Part shown: one piece after another, positions 33,202 through 43,137 of the stretch
Layout of the letters: each line of letters starts with the position of its first letter
How positions within the stretch are numbered: position 1 is the first letter of the stretch
NCBI GenBank assembly: GCA_035048815.1
Contig: JAUCBN010000024.1
Span: forward strand, 8,306,001 to 8,370,000
From: Abelmoschus esculentus
Lineage: Eukaryota > Streptophyta > Magnoliopsida > Malvales > Malvaceae
DNA length: 64,000 bases
Direction of reading: 5' to 3'
Translations under genes and position numbers: made by a program
The notes under the pieces: generated by a model
Told to the model about the DNA's origin: nothing
The model's database searches: none
What the model saw: the letters and a program-made list of their open reading frames with translations, nothing else

Positions 33202-34896
33202 ATGAACAGGGCAAACCCGAACGGTCCATTGTACGAATTTGATCATGAAATTGAACGCACAAGACACCATCAGAGACGCAACCTATTCCAAGTCATGGAT
33301 GATCCACCAAGAGGAAAAATTCCACCTGTTGATCATAATGTACTGCCACCAGCAATGTTGTAGCAGTCACTTTCGCAACCATTGTCGAGGCAGCCCACTG
33401 TTAGAGATTATCTGGTGGAAGATCTAAACAGACTCGACCCTAGTGTTGTCACCCCAGAAATCGAAGCAACTCACTTTGAGCTCAAACTAGTGATGTTCAA
33501 CATGTTAAACACAATTGGACAGTTTAGTGGGTCTGCTACTGAAGATGCAAGGCAGCATCTTAAATCTTTCATGGAAGTGTGCAACTCTTTCAAGATTTAA
33601 GGAGTCCATGAAGATATTTTAAGATTAAAATTGTTCCCCTATTCACTGAGGGATAGGGCGAAAACTTGGTTGAATAGTATCCCAGCAGGATCCATAGAAT
33701 CATGGGTGGAACTCTGTCAAGAATTTATTACGAGGTTTAATCCGAAAATCTCTATGATCGCATCCGTAATGAAATCACATCATTCCGGCAAGATGAGGAT
33801 GAACCGGTGTATGAGGCATGGGAACGCTACAGAGAATTGTTAAACAAATGCCCACTACATGGTTTTCCCTTGTGGACGCAAGTCTCTATGTTTTATAATG
33901 CTACCAATGCCTCCATAAGAATGATGCTAGACGCTTCCACAAATGGGACACTTTTGGATAGAGCACCCGCGGAGGCCATTGAGATTCTGAACAAACTCAC
34001 AAAGAACGATTTCCAATTTCCCACATCAAGGCGAGGAGGAATGAGACGTCATTGCCACAACCCATGAATTAGATACATCCAGTTCGGTGGTCGCATAATT
34101 GGCTTCTTTGACCAAGATGGTTCAGAATATGCAAGCCCAAGAGAAACATACATGAGGTTAAGGCAGTTAAGTAATCGGATTACATGCAAGATGAGGGAAC
34201 CAGCCGATATGTTGGAAACTATAACAGAAACAATCAAGTGATGTCCAACAATTACAATTCATCCTGGAAAAGGCATCCAAACTTTTCATGGAGTAACCCT
34301 AACAATGCTTTAAATCCAATTAATCAAGCCCCTAGATTCCAGCATCACCGCCAGAACCTGTCGCAGCAGCACACTCAGCAGTCCATGCCACAGAAGCAAG
34401 TACAACAGTAACAGTCTCTAAATGCATTGACAGATTCTCTCACGGCTTTTATGACAAAGATTGATGCTTACATGATCGAGAATAGCCGCTTCATGAAGCG
34501 TACTGATGACTTCATGAACCGAACTGAGATGAGACTACAGAACCAGGAGGTTGCGATAAAGTCTTTAGAAACCCAAGTTGGTCAATTTGCCCAACGACAA
34601 AACACTCGACCACCAGGGGGTTTACCTAGCAATACTGAAATTGCTAAGGTGTTAGGCTACGAGAAATGCAAGGTAATTACAACAAGAAGTGGCCTACAAT
34701 TGAAAAATAAAGAAGGGACCTCAACCGATAGAGTCCAACCAGAAAAGCAACATCATGAGGACTCAGAAGTTGAGCAGGACCCTATCGAAAGCACTACCCC
34801 GGCTACAGAACCAGTAGAACTAGAACCACCTGCCGAGGCAGCTGCAGACAAATTCACCCCAGGTATTAAACTCAATATCCAAGGAAACTTGGACAA
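33202..34896 (+). pseudogene. gag: A-plus gag1 (broken)
   Basis: Starts MNRANPNGPLYEFDHEIERT at 33202. Family A Gag with FELKLVMFNMLNTIGQFSGS, MEVCNSFKI, WERYRELLNKCPLHGFP and MMLDASTNGTLLDRAP, then a Gln-rich segment and TTRSGLQLKNKEG. TAG at codon 54 (33361-33363), TAA near 33598, a one-base deletion near 33743 and further frame changes disrupt it. A TAA at 34172-34174 in the segment KAVK-stop-SDYM is shared with gag2. The gene is cut at 34896, before protease, where truncated LTR sequence begins. Confidence 0.85.
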
Positions 34897-35495
34897 GAGA
34901 GGTGTAGATTCATGAAAGGGATAAGTACGGTGTTGTAGACACTAATTCGGCCTAGATTTAGGTTAAGAGTTTCAGCAGCTAAAAGAAGTGTTGGATTGGT
35001 TGGTGGTTATCGTTGATTTGCGCCGAGAGGTATCGTCAAGGACTGGTCATCAACAGCACTTTGACTCAGAGATGAGCGGAGTCACTTACGGACACTTTGC
35101 TAAACTTTGATGCCTCTGTCCAAGAGCAAGAGGTTGCTGCGGAAGAGAACACCAATATTGTCGAGATTGTATCTGCAGTATTGTCGAAGCAGTGTTGTGT
35201 GATTGTATTGAACAAGAAAAAGATCAATTGAATGCACTAGTTGACGCAACTGGATCCTACCCACTTTCTCTAATATCGTCTTCAAACTTTTATTTTATGT
35301 TTTGTTATTTAATTAATTAGTTAATTAAACAAATCAACTTATTTGTATTTTTACTTTCTTTTCAAGAGCAAGGGAACTAGGGAAGATATATTAAATATAC
35401 CAATCCTTGTGGAGACGATACACGATATACTTATCATTTTATTACTTGGCAACGTGTACACTTGCACTCAAATTGCGCTTATATTACACACATCA
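34897..35495 (+). repeat. A-plus internal LTR fragment
   Basis: The last 599 bp of a family A LTR, from GAGAGGTGTAGATTC to CACATCA, joined to gag1 with little more than the bases GGA/AAG in common. It is followed directly by a PBS, so it was a 5' LTR end before the fusion. Confidence 0.9.
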
Positions 35496-35519
35496 AGTTT
35501 TTGGCGTCGTTGTCGGGGA
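35496..35519 (+). other. A-plus second primer-binding site
   Basis: AGTTTTTGGCGTCGTTGTCGGGG; two transitions from the tRNA-Asp complement. Confidence 0.8.
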
Positions 35520-35632
35520 TTGACAACTAAATTTTATTTTTCTTTATTTTCTTACTCTTTAACTATCCTTTATCTAACTTTAACTTTAATTATTTATTTT
35601 ATTTTTTTTATTAACTTTGATTTATTTGGTTT

Positions 35633-37598
35633 ATAACCAGGGCAAATCCGAGTGGACCATTGTACGAATTCTATCCTAAGATCGAACGCACAAGACATCA
35701 TCTAAGACGCAATTTGTTCCAAGTCATGGATAATCCACCAAGAGGAAAAATTCCACCTGTTGATCATAATGTTCTGCCACCAGCACTGCCGTAGCACCCA
35801 CTGCCGCAACCATTGCCGAGGCAGCCCACTGTTAGAGACTATCTGGCGGAAGATTTAAACGGACTCAACCCTGGCGTAGTCACCCCAGAAATCGAAGAAA
35901 ATCACTTTGAGCTCAAACCAGTGATGTTCAACATGTTGAACACAATTGGACAATTTAGTGGGTCTGCGACTGAAGATGCAAGACAGTATCTTAAATCTTT
36001 CATGGAAGTATGCAACTCTTTCAAGATTCAAGGAGTCCATGAAGATATTTTGCGATTAAAATTGTTCCCCTATTCACTGAGGGATAGGGTGAAAACCTGG
36101 TTAAACGGTATCCCAACAGGATCCATAGGATCTTGGGAGAAACTCTGTCGAGAATTCATTGCGATGTTTAACCCGACAAATCTCTATGATCTCATCCGTA
36201 ATGAAATCACATCATTCCAGCAAGATAAAGATGAACCGATGTATGAGGCATGGGAACGCTATAGAGAATTGCTAAACAAATGTCTACTACATGGTTTTCC
36301 CTTGTGGATGCAAGTCTCTATGTTTTATAATGCTACCAATGCCTCTACAAGGATGATGCTAGATGCTTCCGCAAATGGGACACTTTTGGACAGAGCACCC
36401 GCGGAGGCCATTGAGATTCTGAACAAACTCGTAACAAACGATTTCCAATTTCCCACGTCAAGGCGAGGAGGAATGAGACGTCATGCCACAGCCCATGAAT
36501 TAGATACATACAGTTCAGTGGCAACACAATTGGCTTCTCTGACCAAGATGGTTCAGAATATGCAAGCTCAGAGAAACATACATGAGGTTAAGGCAGTTAA
36601 GTAATCGGATTACATGCAAGATGAGGAAACCAGCCGATATGTTGGAAACTATAACAGAAACAATCAAGTGATGTCCTACAATTATAATTCATCCTGGAAA
36701 AGGCATCCAAACTTTTCATGGAGTAACCCTAACAATGCTTTAAATCCAATTAATCAAGCCCCTAGATTCCAGCATCACAGCCAGAACCTATCGCAGCAGC
36801 ACACTCAGCAGTCCATGCCACAGCAGCAGGTACAACAGCAACAGTCTCTGAATGCATTGGCAGATTCTCTCACGGCTTTTATGACAAAGACTAATGCTTA
36901 CATGATGGAGAATAGCCACTTCATGAAGTATACTGATGACTTCATGAACCGAACCGAGATGAGACTGCAGAACCAGGAGGCTGCAATAAAATCTTTAGAA
37001 ACCAAAGTTGGTCAATTTGCCCAACTACAAAGCATTCGACCACCAGGGGGTTTACCTAGCAATACTGAAGTTGCTAAGGTGTTAGGCCACGAGCAATGCA
37101 AGGTAATTACAACAAGAAGTGGCCTACAACTAAAAGATAAAGAATGGACCTCAACCGGTAGAGTCCAACCAGAAAAGCAACATCATGAGGACTCAAAAGC
37201 TGAGCAGGACCTTATCAAAAGCACTGCCACTACAACGGAACCAACAATACCAAAAACACCTGCCGAGGCAGCTGTAGATAAGTTCACCCCAGGTATTAAA
37301 CTAAATATCCAAGGAAACCTGGAGGACATAAGACCACCACCTCCTTTCCCGCAGAGGTTAAAAAAGCACAAACAGGACCACCAATTTCAGAAATTCCTAG
37401 ACATCTTGAAGCAGGTCCATATCAACTTGCCACTAGTTGAGGCTATTGAACAAATGCCCAACTATGCCAAGTTCTTAAAGGACATAGTATTCCAACGAAG
37501 AAGGCTAGGGGAATTTAAAAGGGTGGCAGCCATTGAAGGGTGCATGGCCATGTTGCATAATCGCATGCCGCCCAAGTTAAAGGATCTTGGATGCACTG
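35633..37598 (+). pseudogene. gag: A-plus gag2 (nearly open, start codon lost)
   Basis: Reads in one frame from 35633, where the expected ATG is ATA (ITRANPSGPLYEF). Only two stops interrupt it: TAG 35792-35794 (codon 54, as in gag1) and TAA 36602-36604 (as in gag1). Segments: FELKPVMFNMLNTIGQFSGS, RDRVKTWLNGIPTGSIGSW, MLDASANGTLLDRAPAEAIE, the Gln-rich QQHTQQSMPQQQVQQQQ, TTRSGLQLKDKEW, then RPPPPFPQRLKKHKQDHQF and EAIEQMPNYAKFLKDIVF at the start of the protease region. The frame then runs into 3' UTR hairpin sequence near 37598, so the DLGAS active site is deleted. About 6 percent different from gag1 by eye over 33841-34040. Confidence 0.85.
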
Positions 37599-38027
37599 GC
37601 TCTAGTTTTACTCTCCTTCGTGCTAGAGGTGCTCGAAACTGGCTCTAGTATGCTAAATAGGTGGTTAATAAGAAGAAAAAGATGAAAAAGAAGAAAATAG
37701 AAAACGCATATCTTGAGGTGTCCAAAATTGGCTCAAGACTTGTTGTTTTAAGGAGACAGCTTTAGTTCAAAATTCTATTTGTCTTGAACTTAGAGTTTAT
37801 CTAAGAAAGCCTTGAATCAACCTTGTCCATAAAACGCATACACTCACCTAGCCTTATAGCTTGTTTCTTAGTAAAAGTCCTTGGGTAAACTAGTGGCTAA
37901 AACGGAAAGACGGACATGACCATGATGGGGAGAATAGATGGAAAAGTAAGACCAAAGGGGAGTAAGGTTCAGCAATTTGATGACTTGTATTGCTTTAGGA
38001 CAAGCAATAGTTCGAGTTCGGGGTATT
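37599..38027 (+). other. A-plus 3' untranslated region, hairpins and PPT
   Basis: Begins with the right half of the first 26-nt hairpin (ACTGGCTCTAG); the deletion end falls inside it. Whole hairpins lie at 37623-37648 (CTAGAG/CTCTAG) and 37712-37737 (CTTGAG/CTCAAG). PPT-proximal hairpin at 37989-38008 (ATTGCTTTAGGACAAGCAAT), then the purine tract GTTCGGGGTATT before the LTR. Confidence 0.7.
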
Positions 38028-39373
38028 TGATGAGTGCCTAAAAGGCAGTTATTTACTACCCTTCTCATGGTACTTTATGCATCTATTATACACCAACTTG
38101 AACTGAAATATGGACTCTTTGCGCAAATATTAGATATTCAGTTATCATTACTTACAAAGTCAATATTTATAGAGAATGCAGATATTATTACATATTTTGT
38201 ACATGTAGGAATATCCAGGGCCGAAGTAGCAGTGAAGCAATGTTGAGGCCGAGGCAAAAGACAAGGTCGCGGCAGAATCCAGAGTGGCAGCACCAACATT
38301 AGAGGTGCAATGAAAGATAAAAATATAGAGAACATTCTGGAAGATGCAGCGCACCAATTGGACCAGGCTAGCGCACTAAAAGCCCAAGTCAAAGACCAAG
38401 CGGGAAAACCCTTCTAAAAGGCGGCAAACTTGGAAATATCAGATCCCTTGAAGAAGACTTGTTCCTTACTCCAAGTTGGATTCTATTTAGGAAAGGTTTG
38501 CCCTAGGTTAAGACTATATATACCCTAGCCGGTCATATTGTTTTGAGAGCTGATTTGTAGAGAAACCCTTCTCCCTAAGAATTGTACCTACGACATTATG
38601 TTCTAAATTTCTTAGGGATAGGTGAAGGTTTTAGATATTAGTGAGAGGAGATTGATTCTTGTTTCTTTGTTCTAATGCAATAATAATATCAAAGTTTGCT
38701 TATCTTATTGTCATTCCTTGTTCTTGCATTCAAGCTCGAGAGAGAAGTTTGTAAGTAATATATTTATCTAACATCGAGAGGTGTAGATTCACGAAAGGGA
38801 TAAGTAAGGTGTTGTAGACACTAACTCGAACTAGAGATAGGTTAAGAGTTTCAGCAGCTAAAAGAAGTGTTGGATTGGTTGGAGGTTATCATTGATTTAC
38901 GCTGAGAGGTATCGTCAAGGACCAGTCATCAATAACATTCTGACTTGGAGATAAGATGAGCCAATTACGGACACTTTGTTGAACTTTGATGCCTCTGCCC
39001 AAGAGCAAGAGATTGCCGCGGTAGAGAATACCAATGCTGCCGAGGTTGTATCTGCAGTATTGTCAAAGCAGTATTGTGTAATTGCATTGGACAAGAAGAA
39101 GATCAATTGAATCTACTAATTGATGCAATTGGATTCTACCCACTTTCTCTATATCGTTCTCAACCTTTTATTTTATGTTTTATTATTTAATTATTTAGTT
39201 AGTTAAACAAATCCACTTATCTGTGTTTTTACTTTATTTTTCAGGAGCATGGGAACAAGGGGAGACATATTAAGTATACCAATCCTTGTGGAGACGATAT
39301 ACGATATACTTATCACTTTATTACTTGGCGACGTGTACACTTGCACTCAATTGCGCTTTTATTACACGCACCA
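38028..39373 (+). repeat. A-plus 3' LTR
   Basis: 1346 bp from TGATGAGTGCC to CACGCACCA, followed by the target duplication GTAGC. TATA-type ACTATATATACC near 38513. It is the best uninterrupted reference for the split 5' LTR. Confidence 0.9.
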
Positions 39374-40403
39374 GTAGCATCATGCACAAGGGCTTGAAGA
39401 TCTTGGAGAAATCCTTGATGAATCTCCGATAAAATCCCGCGTGTCCAAGAAAACTTCTTATTTCCTTGACATTTGTAGGTGGTGATAGCTTCTCGATCAC
39501 CTTAATCTTAGCTCTGTCTACCTCAATGCCTTTGTGTGAGATCTTATGGCCCAACACAGTGCCTTCCGTCACCATGAAGTGACATTTCTCTCAATTCAGC
39601 ACAAGGTCAGCCTCTTCACATCGCTTTAGGACCTTTGCTAATTTGCCAAGACATTTCTGGAAACTGTCTCCAGAAACAGAAAAGTTATCCATAAAAATTT
39701 CAAGAGAGTCTTCCACCATATCGGAGAAGATAGCTTGCATGCAGCGCTGGAAAGTTGCTGGGGCATTACACAATCCAAAGGGCATCCTTCGAAAAGCGTA
39801 AGTTCCATAAGGACAAGTGAAAGTGATCTTATCTTGCTCCTCCGGTGTGATAGCTATTTGATTATACCCTGAATTTCCATCCAAGAAATAATAGTAAGCT
39901 TTGCCCGCCATGCGATCTAACATTTGGTCAATGAAAAGTAGAGGAAAGTGGTCCTTCTTCGTAACCTTGTTGAGCTTACGATAGTTCATGCAAATCCTCC
40001 ATCCGGTCACTACTCTTGTCGGCAATAGCTCATTGTCCTCATTGCTCATCACGGTCGTGCCTCCTTTCTTTGGCACACACTGAACCGGGCTTACCCACGA
40101 ACTGTCCGATATTGGGTAAATAATTCCAACATCAAGCCATTTAAGAATCTCCTTCATAACAACTTGTTTCATGATGGGGTTGAGTCTATGCTGCGGCTCT
40201 ACAGATTTGCCATGACATTCTTCCAAAAGTATCTTATGCATACAGATAGTAGGACTAATTCCCTTTAAGTCCGTCATGGTCCATCCTATCGCTCGATTAT
40301 GCTGTGCCAAAACAGCGAGTAGACTTCTCTCTTGGTTAGAATTTAGGTTGGCAGAAATAATAACTGGCAGGGTCTCATTTTCACCCAAATAAGCATATTT
40401 CAA
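39374..40403 (-). pseudogene. pol: C1 reverse transcriptase (broken, catalytic Asp changed)
   Basis: From 40403 the frame is open for 270 codons: HNRAIGWTMTDLKGISPTIC (linker), VQCVPKKGGTTVMSNEDNEL, RICMNYRKLNKV, FLDGNSGYNQIAI (first catalytic Asp present, usual Tyr now Asn), YGTYAFRRMPFGLCNAPATF, and IFMDNFSVSGD, where the FMDD-type active site reads FMDN. A TGA at 39591-39593 replaces Trp in the motif read as LNWEK in C2. The frame continues as GTVLGHKISHKGIEVDRAK and FLGHAGFYRRFIKDFSKIFK up to the A-plus insertion. A TAA near 40404 separates it from the upstream linker. RT would copy element RNA in the cytoplasmic particle; this copy could not. Confidence 0.9.
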
Positions 40404-40406
40404 ATG

Positions 40407-40745
40407 TTATGGAAAAATTTTTAGCTCCAACTTTGGTGCATCGAGTAATGAAGGCTTAGGAGGACTGAATTTCTCGAAATCAAGGGGTTCGAAGATTGAA
40501 TTGTTTCTAGCTATCAGCAGACTAGAATGATGTTCCTCTAATGAAGGTTCACTAGCTTCTTCCTCTTCTTCATTCGTGAGCTCTTCATACTCATTCAGTT
40601 GTACGAAATTGTTGTGGCAAAATTGATCAGCTTCTGTAAATTGCTCATAATCTGTTTCCAAAATGCTCCAGCATTCTTCAGAGTCATCCATGTACTTGAG
40701 AGAATTGTTGATGTTCACAGTCAATCTTTGATTTGCTACACGCAT
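40407..40745 (-). pseudogene. pol: C1 protease-RT linker
   Basis: 112 open codons between protease and RT with an acidic run (EEEEEASEPSLEEH) and the segment PKPSLLDAPKLELKIFP, which corresponds to the conserved ELKPLP stretch just before RT in Athila-type polyproteins. A TAA replaces the next codon. Confidence 0.7.
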
Positions 40746-40763
40746 TGTGAGCTCACCCTTCTC

Positions 40764-41216
40764 TCAATCAATGAGAATGCGACCGGTTGCTAAGAAAGGT
40801 CTCCCTAATATGATAGGTGTATTAGCATTAGCCTCACAGTCAAGTATGAGGAAATCGGTTGGAAAAACGAACTTGTCCACCCTCACTATGACATCTTCGA
40901 TCTTACCCTTAGGTCTCACATGGGAACGATCGGGTAGCTGCAAGATGACGGATTTAGGTTTCGCATCTCCCACGCCAAGCTTCACGAAAATTGACATGGG
41001 CATCAAATTAACACTCGATCCAAGAACGCAAAGTGCTTTCCCAAAAAACTTTTCTCTAATGGCACAAGGAATAATGAAGCTGCCCGGATCCTTCTTCTCT
41101 GATGGTAGATTACTCAAGGCAGAGAAATATTCTTTTGTTGTGGCAATTGTCTCGAACTTCTCCACTTTATGCTTCTTCGTGACTATCTCCTTCAAAAATT
41201 TAGCGTAAGTGGGCAT
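40764..41216 (-). pseudogene. pr: C1 aspartic protease (catalytic Asp lost)
   Basis: Retropepsin domain in frame with gag beyond a TAG at 41217-41219. PTYAKFLKEIVTKKHKVEKF starts it. The active-site motif DLGAS of family A reads VLGSS here (CVLGSSVNLMPMSIF), a GAT/GAC to GTT change that removes the catalytic Asp. The later FLILDCEANANTPIILGRP block is intact. The usual role is maturation of the Gag-Pol polyprotein; this copy should be inactive. Confidence 0.85.
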
Positions 41217-43010
41217 CTAGTTGATTGCCTCCAATAGCGGGACATTTATGTATAGCTGGTCTAACTTTTCCACAAACTTTTTAAACTGAATTTCATCGTT
41301 GTGCTTCTTGAGCCTCTGGGGAAAGGGTGGTGGGGGTCTAACTTCTTCCACTAGTGGTGTAGGAACTGATTTTGCCGTGACATTTTTGCTTGTTCCATCA
41401 GCAGGTTCCTTCATCAAACCTTCCTCCTGGTCCTTTTCCTTGAGATTTTGCTGAGACATTTCTTCTTGCACAAGTTCTGGTAGGGAATCTTCAGACTTTT
41501 CCCCCCCCAAACCTATCTTGCTGATTAAGTTGAGTACCACTTCTGAGTGTGATTGCGCTGCAGTGCTCCTTACCATGCGGCTTAGTGACTTCAGTATCAC
41601 TCGGTAGACGTCCAAGCTGACGCTCTTGTAATGCCGTGGCAATTTGGCCCATCTCTTCAGATTTCGCAACGAGGCACTGCGGCTTTGTAGTAGAGTACCT
41701 TGGTTCATGATGGCAATTGTATTCTCTTGAAGTATCGTCTTAGTACTTAGAATAAAATCTTGCATAGTTACCTCCAAAGAACTGGTATTAGATGATGATA
41801 CAGCAGCCCCTTTGCTCTGATTATGACAGGGCATATTCGATTGATAATTCTGGGGCTCTTGCTGATTTTGGTTCCACGTTGGGGGATTAGGATTGCTGGG
41901 TCCTTGGTTTCTCCATGAAAAATTCGGATACTGTCTCCATCCTGGGTTGTAGGTGTTCGAGTAAGGATTGTTGTTGCACCGGTTGAAGTTGTTCACGTAA
42001 TTTACTGTCTCATGGGTTCCTGGGCAGTCACTCTTGTGATGATTGCCATGGCATATCAGACATGCTGAACTGGCCATCTTCACTGCCTTCACTTCGTTGG
42101 AACGTTGCATGCTTTTCAACATGTTAGTGATAGTTGAGAGTTGGGCGGATAGTGAGTCTTTCACATCAAGCTCAAATGTCCCTTGTGCCTTCCTCCCGGT
42201 TCTAAGCCTTGTAGAAGGAAATTGATAGTCATTGTTGGAAATTCTATCAAGAATGTCAAATGCCTCCTTGGGTGATTTGTCTAGCAAAGTTCCATTTGCC
42301 GAGGCATCTAGCATCATCCTCTTTGGTGCATTGACTCCGTTGTAGAACATTACGACTTGAGTCCAATCTTGAAATCCATGATTTGTACACTTGTGAAGCA
42401 ATCCCTTGTATCGATCCCAACATTCGCAAATTGACTCATCATCACCTTGGCGAAAAGAAGCAATATCATTTTGAAGTTGAGTATTGAGATTCGGAGGATT
42501 ATACCGTAGCAAAAAACTCTTGCATAGATCAGCCCATGACTCCATCGATCCGGATGGTACTCCACTCAACCATCCCCTTGCTCGACCACATAGAGAATAA
42601 GGAAATAGTTTGAGTTTCAACACGTCCTCATGAACTCCTTGTTGACGGAATGAGTCACAAACTTCTAAAAATTTCATGATACGTTGCCTCGCATCTTCAT
42701 GTGTCATACCTCCAAATTGCTCAATCGAGTTAAGCATGTTGAACATAACTGGCTTAAGTTCAAAATGTGTAGCTGTAATTTCTAGTGCCACGATGCCAGG
42801 ATTCAGATCATCCAAGACAGGATTTAAGTGATCCCTAATAGCTCTCGGTCTAGGTGCAACAGCGTGCTGATTTGCCCCAACATTTTGAACTACTGGGTCC
42901 TGAACTGGTGGGTCCATAGTTGTATGTTGAGTACGCCTTCTTTGACGAAATAAATGCTCAATTTCAGGCACTATAGGATAGAGAGGTCCATCAGTAGACC
43001 GTCTGGACAT
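41217..43010 (-). pseudogene. gag: C1 gag, long open frame with a compensated frameshift
   Basis: Start taken at MSRRSTDGPLYP (43010); the frame stays open nine codons further upstream. Capsid-like domain at about residues 83-235 (FELKPVMFNMLNSIEQFGG, GRARGWLSGVPSGS, CWDRYKGLLHKCTNHGFQDW, MMLDASANGTLLDKSP). Nucleocapsid knuckle CLICHGNHHKSDC is of the CX2CX3HX4C type. Then Asn/Gln-rich sequence with YPNFSWRNQGPSNPNPP. From about 41655 to 41515 the open frame is not the ancestral one: an adjacent frame gives MGQIATALQERQLGRLPSDT, typical of Athila Gag. A deletion near 41657 and a run of eight C at 41502-41509 bracket it. The end EVRPPPPFPQRLKKHND leads to the TAG before protease. Confidence 0.9.
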
Positions 43011-43117
43011 GCACTGAAAAGAAAAACAAATAAACAAGTAAAACTGGACTAGAAAAATAAACTAAGAAAACCAAAAATGCCAAAACAAAAATTAAAAATT
43101 TCAAATAGATAGATCCC

Positions 43118-43137
43118 CAAAAACGGCGCCAAAAACT
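43118..43137 (-). other. C1 primer-binding site
   Basis: Minus-strand AGTTTTTGGCGCCGTTTTTGG after the LTR end CACACCA. The first ten bases of the tRNA-Asp complement are intact. Confidence 0.85.

Larger units (their letters stand above)
23646..39373 (+). mobile_element. A-plus: composite family A element with two gag genes, inserted in C1 pol
   Basis: Plus-strand element with target duplication GTAGC at 23641-23645 and 39374-39378. Order: 5' LTR (23646-23867 plus 32231-33067, split by A-m2), PBS, gag1, a 5'-truncated LTR, a second PBS, gag2, 3' UTR, 3' LTR 38028-39373. Without A-m2 it is about 7.4 kb. It has no RT or integrase, and the 3' ORF is also gone, because gag2 is fused by deletion to the 3' UTR near 37598. 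Confidence 0.85.

Noticed and set aside
41217..41219. Programmed read-through of the single TAG between gag and protease in C1
   Set aside because: Family A has a Gln codon at the same place, and the following bases ATGCCC do not fit known read-through contexts. It is more simply a CAG to TAG mutation.
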